The translations under genes were made by a program, and so were the position numbers. From an uncultured Clostridia bacterium (lineage in GTDB: Bacteria > Bacillota > Clostridia > Christensenellales > Aristaeellaceae): 8,749 nt of DNA. The notes under the pieces were generated by a model. The model did no database searches. It was not told the origin of the DNA and was given only the letters and a program-made list of their open reading frames with translations. Each line of letters begins with the position of its first letter. Positions within the stretch are counted from its first letter, which is position 1. The stretch is taken from the NCBI GenBank assembly GCA_937906775.1, contig CALCUD010000008.1, positions 1-8,749 on the forward strand, given 5' to 3'. This document shows, one piece after another, positions 1 through 5,330 of the stretch.

Positions 1-379
1 CGTCTCCGTCCACAGAACCGAAGTTACCGTGACCGTCTACCAGAGGAGCGCGCATATTGAAATCCTGCGCCATATGGACCAGGGCTCCGTATACGGAACT
101 GTCGCCGTGAGGATGGTACTTACCGAGACAGTCGCCGACGATACGGGCGCATTTGCGGTGCGGCTTGTCAGGGGTGGTACCCAGTTCCATCATCGTATAG
201 AGAATGCGGCGCTGGACCGGCTTCAGACCGTCTTCCACACGCGGAAGCGCACGCTCAAGAATAACATGCTCCGCATAGGGGATCATGCTGTTGTGCATGA
301 CATCTTCCATGTTTGTATCCAGAATCCGGGAAGGATCATCCTTCACGATAGGTTTTTCCGGTTCTCTTTTTTTGGCCAC
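1..379 (-). CDS. parC: Type IIA DNA topoisomerase subunit A, N-terminal part (probably topoisomerase IV ParC); cut by window edge
   Basis: This is the DNA-breaking and rejoining subunit of a type IIA topoisomerase, which works as an A2B2 complex with the gene just upstream. The 126 visible residues cover the start of the winged-helix breakage-reunion domain. Recognisable motifs are PYAEHVILERALPRVEDGLKP (about 34-54), TPDKPHRKCARIVGD (69-83), GKYHPHGDSSVYG (86-98) and PLVDGHGNFGSVDGD (112-126). The catalytic Tyr lies beyond the edge. The start is GTG at 379. It is the first possible start after an in-frame TGA, the stop of the B subunit three codons earlier, and an AAGGAG motif lies 11 bases upstream, inside the end of that gene. 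The family GyrA/ParC is certain. ParC is preferred because the gene directly follows the B subunit without dnaA, dnaN or recF nearby, and because the PYAEHVILERALPRVEDGLKPVQRR type resembles clostridial ParC as I know it. Gly98 stands at the acidic quinolone-determining position (GyrA Asp87 / ParC Glu84 in E. coli). Confidence 0.9.
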   Translation of the reverse strand, partial: MAKKREPEKPIVKDDPSRILDTNMEDVMHNSMIPYAEHVILERALPRVEDGLKPVQRRILYTMMELGTTPDKPHRKCARIVGDCLGKYHPHGDSSVYGALVHMAQDFNMRAPLVDGHGNFGSVDGD

Positions 380-385
380 GGATGA

Positions 386-2371
386 TCACTCTCCTTCCCG
401 GACTTTCGTCTGATCGGACGGAAGTTCAAAATTATCCTGCCGGTTGAAATCAGCGTGTTCGCTGATATAATCGCGGCGGGGTTCGACCTTGTCGCCCATA
501 AGCACGGAAGTCAGATGATCGACCAGCGCGGCGTCTTCGATGGAAACGCGCATCAACTTGCGCTGGGAAGGATCCATGGTCGTTTCCCACAACTGTTCCG
601 GGTTCATTTCACCAAGACCTTTATAGCGCTGGAGCGTATATCCTTTACCGACAGACTTCGTAGCTTTTGCAAGCTCTTTGTCGTCATAGGCATAAATGAC
701 ATTGCTGCCCTTCTGCACTTTGTAGAGAGGCGGCATACCGATATATACATGGCCGTTGGTGACCAGATCGCGCATATAGCGGAAGAAAAAGGTCAACAGG
801 ATAGCACGGATATGGGCTCCGTCCTGGTCTGCATCGGAAAGGATGATGACTTTTCCGTACTTGAGGGAATCAAGCGAAAAACCTTCGCCGATCCCTGTTC
901 CCAGTGCGGTGATCAGGCTGCGGAATTCCTCGTTTGCGAGGACCTGCTCCAAATGCTTCTTTTCGACGTTCAACGGTTTGCCCCGAAGAGGAAGGATCGC
1001 CTGAAAACGGCGGTCGCGTCCCTGCTTGGCGCTTCCGCCTGCGGAATCGCCTTCGACAATAAATAACTCGTTGTCCTCCCAGTGGCGGCCGGTACAGCTG
1101 GAGAGCTTTCCGACCAGGGGCGCCGCTTCCAGCGCGGATGCTTTCCGGATGTTGTCCCGGGTTTTCCTTGCGGCCTCCCGGGCTTGCGCGGCGCGGATCG
1201 CTTTTGTGACGATCGCGGAGGCGGCTTCCTGGTTTTTCAGATTATCAAGCCAGTCCTGCATTTGCTGGGTGATGACGGCTTCCACAGCCGGACGGACTTC
1301 ACTGTTGCCGAGACGGCCTTTGGTCTGGCCTTCAAACTGGGGATTCTTGACCATGGTGGTCAAAACGCAGGTCAACCCCTCGCGAAAATCTTCGCCGGCA
1401 AGATTATTGTCTTTTTCTTTCAGAAGACCGTTTTTCCGGGCATAATCGTTCAGACACTTGGTAAATGCCGTTTTGAATCCGGTTTCGTGCGTTCCGCCTT
1501 CCGGGGTGTTGATATTGTTGACATAGCTGAAGAGACTTTCGGAGTAGCCGTCGGTATACTGGATGGCGGCTTTGCAGATGACGGAGTCTTTCCGGCCTTC
1601 CAAGTAGATGATATCGGAATGAAGGGGCGTTTTATCGTCGTTGAGATAACGGACATAATCGGAAATACCGCCGTCAAAACAGAAGACGCGGGTCCGCCTG
1701 TCGGCTTCGGCGACCCGTTCGTCTGTGAACGTGATCCGGATGCCCTTGTTCAGGTAGGCAAGCTCCTGCAGACGACGGGCAACATGTTCGCCGTGGAAGG
1801 TGACATCCTCGAAAATTTCGCTGTCCGGCAGGAAACGGACAAGAGAGCCTTTTTTGCGCGTGTTGCCGATAACCTGAAGCGGACCCGAGGGATGACCGGC
1901 CAGGACTTTTCCGGCGGCGGGATCATATTCGCTCGTGAAATCCATACGGTAGTGCGTCCAGTTCAGGAACACATCGACCGACAGCCATTTGCTCAACGCG
2001 TTGACCACGCTGGCGCCGACACCGTGAAGACCGCCGGAATAATCGTAGTTTTCATTATTGAATTTGCCACCCGCGTGAAGAACGGTAAAAATGACTTCCA
2101 CACCGGGCATCCCCAGCGTGGGATGCTGATCGACAGGCATACCGCGGCCGTTGTCCCAGACACTGGCGGATCCGTCTTTGTGAAGGGTCACCGTCACCTC
2201 GTCGGCAAAACCGTTGGAGGCTTCGTCGATCGCGTTGTCCACGATTTCCCACAACAGATGATGGAGACCGCGGGAGGAGGTAGTTCCGATGTACATGCCG
2301 GGACGCATCCGGACTGCCTCGAGCCCCTCGAGGACTTGGATGTTACCGGCGGTATAGGATTGAGACGCCAT
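386..2371 (-). CDS. parE: Type IIA DNA topoisomerase subunit B (GyrB/ParE family, probably topoisomerase IV ParE)
   Basis: This is the ATPase subunit that drives strand passage, acting with the A subunit encoded next. The 661 residues are full length for the short Gram-positive form, without the extra insert of E. coli GyrB. In order: a GHKL ATPase domain with WEIVDN (41-46, general base Glu42 and Mg-binding Asn46), DNGRGMP (73-79) and GGLHGVGAS (113-121); a transducer domain with the ATP-contacting QTK (349-351); a TOPRIM domain with EGDSAGGSAKQGRD (440-453, Glu440) and the metal site DADQD (513-517); and the C-terminal RYKGLGEMN (582-590) and MGDKVEPRR (625-633). The ATG start has AAGGAG 7 bases upstream. 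Subfamily signals are mixed. LNVEK and ITALGTGIGE resemble GyrB, while HETGFK, the VSIEDAA region and the tandem A-subunit gene favour ParE. The symbol is therefore less certain than the family. Confidence 0.95.
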   Translation of the reverse strand: MASQSYTAGNIQVLEGLEAVRMRPGMYIGTTSSRGLHHLLWEIVDNAIDEASNGFADEVTVTLHKDGSASVWDNGRGMPVDQHPTLGMPGVEVIFTVLHAGGKFNNENYDYSGGLHGVGASVVNALSKWLSVDVFLNWTHYRMDFTSEYDPAAGKVLAGHPSGPLQVIGNTRKKGSLVRFLPDSEIFEDVTFHGEHVARRLQELAYLNKGIRITFTDERVAEADRRTRVFCFDGGISDYVRYLNDDKTPLHSDIIYLEGRKDSVICKAAIQYTDGYSESLFSYVNNINTPEGGTHETGFKTAFTKCLNDYARKNGLLKEKDNNLAGEDFREGLTCVLTTMVKNPQFEGQTKGRLGNSEVRPAVEAVITQQMQDWLDNLKNQEAASAIVTKAIRAAQAREAARKTRDNIRKASALEAAPLVGKLSSCTGRHWEDNELFIVEGDSAGGSAKQGRDRRFQAILPLRGKPLNVEKKHLEQVLANEEFRSLITALGTGIGEGFSLDSLKYGKVIILSDADQDGAHIRAILLTFFFRYMRDLVTNGHVYIGMPPLYKVQKGSNVIYAYDDKELAKATKSVGKGYTLQRYKGLGEMNPEQLWETTMDPSQRKLMRVSIEDAALVDHLTSVLMGDKVEPRRDYISEHADFNRQDNFELPSDQTKVREGE

Positions 2372-2421
2372 GGGTTCACTCCTTGCGGGCAGAAATAAAA
2401 AGCCCCGAAATTCAACAATAT

Positions 2422-2451
2422 ATTATACCATAGAATGTATGAAGTTGTGAA
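2422..2451 (-). promoter_or_regulatory. Promoter of the parE-parC operon
   Basis: Reading the minus strand, TTCACA (2446-2451, 5 of 6 matches to the -35 consensus) is followed by an 18-base spacer and a perfect TATAAT (2422-2427). TG one base upstream of the -10 makes it an extended -10 element. The predicted start is near 2415, giving a leader of about 44 bases that ends with the AAGGAG ribosome binding site. A small hairpin (CACAA at 2458-2462 with TTGTG at 2467-2471) lies just upstream of the -35. I cannot tell whether it matters. Confidence 0.75.
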
Positions 2452-2525
2452 GGGGAACACAAAAACTTGTGGGTCCTGATATCCGTTCTGTCCGAAGCGA
2501 ACGTTCCCGAAACAGAAGGTGTCCG

Positions 2526-2556
2526 AAAAAAGGATTCCGCCTGAACAGCGGAATCC
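2526..2556 (-). terminator. Intrinsic terminator of the antiporter gene
   Basis: A perfect 9-bp inverted repeat (GGATTCCGC at 2532-2540 and GCGGAATCC at 2548-2556, 7-base loop) is followed on the minus strand by six T residues (2526-2531). It begins 15 bases after the antiporter stop codon. It ends that transcript before the parE promoter, so the antiporter and the topoisomerase genes are separate units. There is no comparable T-run on the plus strand, so it acts in one direction. Confidence 0.9.
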
Positions 2557-2571
2557 CATTGTGAAACTGCA

Positions 2572-3885
2572 TTACTTTCCGAATTTGGGCGGTACCGGTT
2601 TGGTCACCTGCTCCAGCTTGGATTTGCGGCGTTCGATGACCTCCCGCGGCCGGGACTGAATATCTCCAGCCTTTGTCAGGGCATACTTGGTGAGACTCGG
2701 CCCGATCAGTTCATATACCAGTACGGCAAAAAGAACGATATTCCGGATCAGGACGCCGTCTGAACCAAGGACTTTGTAGGCGGTGGCACACATGCCCAGA
2801 GCGACACCGGCCTGCGGAAGCAGCGTGATCCCCAGATATTTCCGGACGGTTTCCGGGCTTTGAGCTATTTCCGAGCTCCAGCGGGCGCCGAAATATTTCC
2901 CGAGAGAACGGGCCAGAATGTAGATGACGCCGATCAATACAACAGAGATATTTCCGAACACGCTGAACTGCAGCGAAGCGCCGCTGAGAACGAAGAACAG
3001 CGTCACGGCGGGGCCGCTCCAACGATCCGCGTCAAGCATCAGATCCTCCGACAGCGGGCAGATATTGCAGAAGACCGTTCCCAGCATCATACAGACGAGC
3101 AGGGAGGAGAAACCGAAGGTAAACGATCCGACGCTCACGGAAAGCTGACTGACGGCAACTGTAATAATGACGCTTCCCACAATGAGCGCGTTACGGTTCC
3201 GGTGTGAATGGAAATACCGTTCCAGCACCGTCAGCAGATAGCCGACCAGAGCTCCGAATCCAAGGGACAGGATGACTTCGGCCAGCGGATTCACGATCAG
3301 CGCAGCGACATTGGTGGAACCGTCCTGCATACTTTGAGCGATTCCGAATGAAATGGCAAAGATCACAAGGCCGACTGCGTCGTCCAGCGCCACGACCGGA
3401 AGCAGAACATCGGTCACGGGTCCTTTGGCTTTATACTGACGGACGACCATCAGCGTAGCCGCGGGTGCTGTGGCCGCTGCAATGGCGCCGAGCGTGATCG
3501 CCGCCGGAAGACTGAGCAGGTCCGGCATGATGAAATGCACGGATACAAGGACGATATCTACAAAAGCAGTGGTTACGACTGCTTGAAAAATTCCGATGAT
3601 GGTGGACTGTTTTCCGGTCTGCTTCAGGGAAGAAAGGCGGAATTCGTGACCGATGGCAAAAGCAATGAAGCCCAGGGCAACGTCGCTGATCATGCTCAAT
3701 GAGTCGACCTGGTCAAAGGTTGTGAAACCAAGACCGTTGATCCCCAACAAACCCAGACAGCAGGGACCGATCAGAACACCGGCTACCAGATAGGCGGTGA
3801 CATCGGGAAGATGAAAACGGACGAACAGCCGCGTCATCAGCAGGCCGGCAAACAACGCGAAGGCAACCAACAGCAAAGTCTGCAT
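2572..3885 (-). CDS. CPA2-like cation/proton antiporter (Na+/H+ exchanger family)
   Basis: This is a polytopic inner-membrane protein predicted to exchange H+ for Na+ or K+. About 437 residues form some 12-13 hydrophobic segments, starting at once with MQTLLLVAFALFAGLLM. Family signs are the early HLPDVTAYLVAGVLIGP (about 25-41), the broken-helix region AAATAPAATLMVVRQ (136-150) and the ion-binding aspartate pair in VALDDAVGL (Asp168-Asp169). An Asp-Asp pair is typical of electrogenic Na+/H+ exchangers, whereas KefB/C carry Gln-Asp. The C-terminal tail of about 40 residues is basic and polar. There is no RCK/TrkA nucleotide-binding domain, so this is a transporter core only. Start choice: the ATG at 3885 puts the first membrane helix at the N-terminus and has GGAAAGGA 13 bases upstream. 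An in-frame ATG at 3918 would add 11 residues, but it has no good ribosome binding site and directly abuts a strong hairpin. It is a single gene with its own promoter and terminator. The substrate cannot be read from the sequence. Confidence 0.88.
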   Translation of the reverse strand: MQTLLLVAFALFAGLLMTRLFVRFHLPDVTAYLVAGVLIGPCCLGLLGINGLGFTTFDQVDSLSMISDVALGFIAFAIGHEFRLSSLKQTGKQSTIIGIFQAVVTTAFVDIVLVSVHFIMPDLLSLPAAITLGAIAAATAPAATLMVVRQYKAKGPVTDVLLPVVALDDAVGLVIFAISFGIAQSMQDGSTNVAALIVNPLAEVILSLGFGALVGYLLTVLERYFHSHRNRNALIVGSVIITVAVSQLSVSVGSFTFGFSSLLVCMMLGTVFCNICPLSEDLMLDADRWSGPAVTLFFVLSGASLQFSVFGNISVVLIGVIYILARSLGKYFGARWSSEIAQSPETVRKYLGITLLPQAGVALGMCATAYKVLGSDGVLIRNIVLFAVLVYELIGPSLTKYALTKAGDIQSRPREVIERRKSKLEQVTKPVPPKFGK

Positions 3886-3919
3886 TCGGGAGTACGCTTC
3901 CTTTCCGGATCCGGGCATT

Positions 3920-3934
3920 CCCGCGGTCCGCGGG
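3920..3934. repeat. GC-rich palindrome in the antiporter leader, possible operator
   Basis: CCCGCGG (3920-3926), one central base, then CCGCGGG (3928-3934) form a perfect 7+1+7 inverted repeat. It lies between the -10 box (3937-3942) and the first in-frame ATG (3918), over the predicted transcription start near 3930. In DNA it could be a repressor site. In RNA a single-base loop is too tight for full pairing, but a shortened stem would still occlude the ATG at 3918. No regulator gene is nearby to match it. Confidence 0.45.
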
Positions 3935-3936
3935 GG

Positions 3937-3965
3937 ATTGTATCACGCTGTCCGGTAAAATTCAA
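3937..3965 (-). promoter_or_regulatory. Promoter of the antiporter gene
   Basis: On the minus strand, TTGAAT (3960-3965) is followed by a 17-base spacer and TACAAT (3937-3942). The predicted start near 3930 gives a leader of about 45 bases to the ATG at 3885, but only about 12 bases to the ATG at 3918. This supports the shorter protein. The promoter faces away from the dehydrogenase promoter; the two -35 boxes are 22 bases apart. Confidence 0.65.
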
Positions 3966-3987
3966 GGCGTAAACAGGGAAGTATTCA

Positions 3988-4016
3988 TTGAAAAAGAGAC
4001 AAAGAGGGGATATACT
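3988..4016 (+). promoter_or_regulatory. Promoter of the D-2-hydroxyacid dehydrogenase gene
   Basis: TTGAAA (3988-3993), a 17-base spacer and TATACT (4011-4016) match the vegetative sigma-A consensus well. The predicted start is near 4023, giving a leader of about 35 bases that ends in the GGAGGG ribosome binding site (4044-4049), 8 bases before the ATG. Confidence 0.75.
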
Positions 4017-4017
4017 G

Positions 4018-4029
4018 AAAAGTACTTTT
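4018..4029. repeat. 12-bp palindrome at the dehydrogenase transcription start, possible operator
   Basis: AAAAGTACTTTT is a perfect 12-bp palindrome that begins 2 bases after the -10 box and spans the predicted start site near 4023. This is a usual place for a repressor to block initiation. It is short and AT-rich, so chance is possible, and I do not recognise it as the site of a named regulator. Confidence 0.4.
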
Positions 4030-4057
4030 GAAATGGCAGAAACGGAGGGAAATCTGA

Positions 4058-5005
4058 ATGAATATCGTCGTTCTGGATGCCGCAACATTGGGGGAGGATC
4101 TGGACCTGTCTCCGCTCAATGAGGTCGGGAATGTCAGGATATACCGGACCACTCCTCCCGAGATGATCCCGGAAAGGATCAAAGACGCCGATACGGTACT
4201 GATCAACAAGATCCGTCTGAACGGAAGCAATCTGGGCGGGAACACCAGCGTGAAGCTGATCTGTATTGCCGCGACGGGTTATGACAATGTGGATACGGCC
4301 TACTGTCATGATCACGGAATTGCCGTATGCAATGTTGTCGGATATTCCACGGACAGCGTGGCACAGCTGACGCTGTCCATGGCGCTGTATCTGATGAACC
4401 ACCTTCCGGAGTATACCGGAGCGGTCAGAGACGGAAGCTATTCGGCCGGCGGCGTGGCCAATAAACTGTCTCCGCCTTATCATGAACTGGCAGGAAAGAC
4501 CTGGGGGATCGCAGGTTACGGTCATATCGGAAAACGGGTCGCCGGGGCTGCAAAGGCACTGGGATGCCGGATCCTGGCATTTAAACGCACCCGCGAGGAG
4601 GGTGTTGACTGCGTGGATCTGGATACACTCTGCAGGGAGTCGGATATTCTCAGCGTTCACCTTCCTCTGAACGACGGGACAAGAGGACTGTTCAGCGCTG
4701 AAAAGATTGCGATGATGAAGAAGGACGCGATCTTTATCAATGTCGCCCGCGGAGCCGTTGCGGATGAGAAAGCACTGGCGGAAGCGCTGCAGTCCGGAAA
4801 TCTGGGCGGACTCGGAATTGACGTGTACACCGCTGAACCGTTCGGTGAAGCACATCCGTATTATGCGCTTCGGAATAATGAAAGAGTATGCCTGACACCG
4901 CACATGGCCTGGGGATCTGTCGAGGCCCGGGAACGCTGCCTGAGGGAGATGATCCTGAACATCCGGGCTTTCGAACGGGGAGAACGGAGATGCCGGGTAG
5001 ACTGA
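4058..5005 (+). CDS. D-isomer-specific 2-hydroxyacid dehydrogenase (glycerate dehydrogenase / hydroxypyruvate reductase-like)
   Basis: This is a soluble enzyme that reversibly reduces a 2-keto acid to the D-2-hydroxy acid with NAD(P)H. The 315 residues are the normal length for the family without an ACT domain. The N- and C-terminal parts form the substrate domain, and about 100-285 is the Rossmann domain with GYGHIG (153-158). The catalytic triad is complete: Arg231 in NVARGAV, Glu260 in DVYTAEPF and His282 in LTPHMAWGS. YSTDSVAQ (about 103-110) and the TPHMAW context resemble glycerate dehydrogenases / hydroxypyruvate reductases more than lactate dehydrogenases, but the substrate is an inference. 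At the end of the second Rossmann strand, where NAD enzymes carry Asp, there is Lys176-Arg-Thr-Arg, suggesting NADP(H). The ATG has GGAGGG 8 bases upstream. The gene has its own promoter, is divergent from the antiporter, and shows no clear terminator after it. Confidence 0.92.
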   Translation: MNIVVLDAATLGEDLDLSPLNEVGNVRIYRTTPPEMIPERIKDADTVLINKIRLNGSNLGGNTSVKLICIAATGYDNVDTAYCHDHGIAVCNVVGYSTDSVAQLTLSMALYLMNHLPEYTGAVRDGSYSAGGVANKLSPPYHELAGKTWGIAGYGHIGKRVAGAAKALGCRILAFKRTREEGVDCVDLDTLCRESDILSVHLPLNDGTRGLFSAEKIAMMKKDAIFINVARGAVADEKALAEALQSGNLGGLGIDVYTAEPFGEAHPYYALRNNERVCLTPHMAWGSVEARERCLREMILNIRAFERGERRCRVD

Positions 5006-5029
5006 CTTTTCCTAAATCACCGAAAACAG

Positions 5030-5058
5030 TTGACAAAGAAGAACAGGTCCGATACAAT
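5030..5058 (+). promoter_or_regulatory. Promoter of the T-box/metG transcript
   Basis: A perfect TTGACA (5030-5035), a 17-base spacer and TACAAT (5053-5058) make this the closest consensus promoter in the window. The predicted start near 5065 is a few bases before T-box Stem I. A strong promoter followed by conditional termination is the usual T-box arrangement, in which control lies in the leader and not in initiation. Confidence 0.85.
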
Positions 5059-5072
5059 CACAGTTAATTTCA

Positions 5073-5309
5073 GGCAATGATGGGAAGAGTACGCCGGTCA
5101 ATGTCTTTCAGCGAGCCCCGGAAGGTGAAAAGGGGGCAGACGGAAGCCTGCGGAACATGGCCCCGGAGCCGGACCGGTGAATCATTTTGAGCCGGTCCCG
5201 GGATGGCCCGATACAGCCACCACGAGACGGAAACGCGTTCCGCGATTCCGCGAACAAGGTGGTACCGCGTCTTGATGTCGCCCTTGAGATATCTCAGGGG
5301 CGCTTTTTT
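5073..5309 (+). promoter_or_regulatory. Methionine T-box riboswitch (tRNA-sensing leader of metG)
   Basis: This leader RNA binds tRNA-Met and lets transcription continue when the tRNA is uncharged. Stem I closes with GGC (5073-5075) and GCC (5168-5170). Above this are a kink-turn-like ATGA/GGA pair (5077-5080 / 5165-5167) and a loop-E pair AGTA (5088-5091) / GAA (5153-5155). The specifier codon ATG (5157-5159, Met) follows. The distal loop has AGCGAG (5110-5115) and GGTG. Two hairpins follow (GGACCGG/CCGGTCC at 5171-5199; CGGAA/TTCCG at 5228-5242). The conserved T-box is at 5253-5269. Its TGGT (5260-5263) is complementary to an ACCA tRNA 3' end, as expected for tRNA-Met with discriminator A. 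The antiterminator pairs CAAGG (5255-5259) with CCTTG (5282-5286) and GCG (5267-5269) with CGC (5279-5281), leaving the bulge TGGTACC. Its 3' strand is also the 5' strand of the terminator. It fills almost all of the 325-base gap before metG. Confidence 0.95.
5279..5309 (+). terminator. Conditional terminator of the metG T-box
   Basis: A 10-bp stem (5279-5288 with 5293-5302, one T-G pair, loop ATAT) is followed by C and six T residues (5304-5309). Its 5' strand CGCCCTTG is the same segment that forms the 3' side of the antiterminator, so the two structures exclude each other. Charged tRNA-Met should favour this terminator. Confidence 0.93.
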
Positions 5310-5330
5310 ATCAGGAAAGGAGAAACAACC

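Noticed and set aside
29..385. 118-codon open frame on the plus strand at the left edge
   Set aside because: It is the shadow of the topoisomerase A subunit, whose motifs are unmistakable on the other strand.
1082..2398. 438-codon open frame on the plus strand opposite parE
   Set aside because: It lies entirely antisense to a gene with all GyrB/ParE motifs, has a low-complexity shadow composition and no recognisable domain. It is a by-product of codon bias.
2499..2506. GAACGTTC resembling a Gram-positive LexA half-site pair
   Set aside because: The LexA box needs GAAC and GTTC separated by four bases. Here they are adjacent, and the site is not within a promoter.
3962..4903. 313-codon open frame on the minus strand opposite the dehydrogenase
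   Set aside because: It is antisense to a gene with an intact catalytic triad, crosses the divergent promoters and shows no domain.
5187..5330. 48-codon N-terminal extension of metG from an ATG at 5187
   Set aside because: It would translate the T-box and terminator. The GTG at 5331 has an excellent ribosome binding site and gives the normal family N-terminus.
5006..5330. Possible SAM riboswitch before metG
   Set aside because: The leader is fully explained by T-box elements, and I do not see the SAM-I core motifs.
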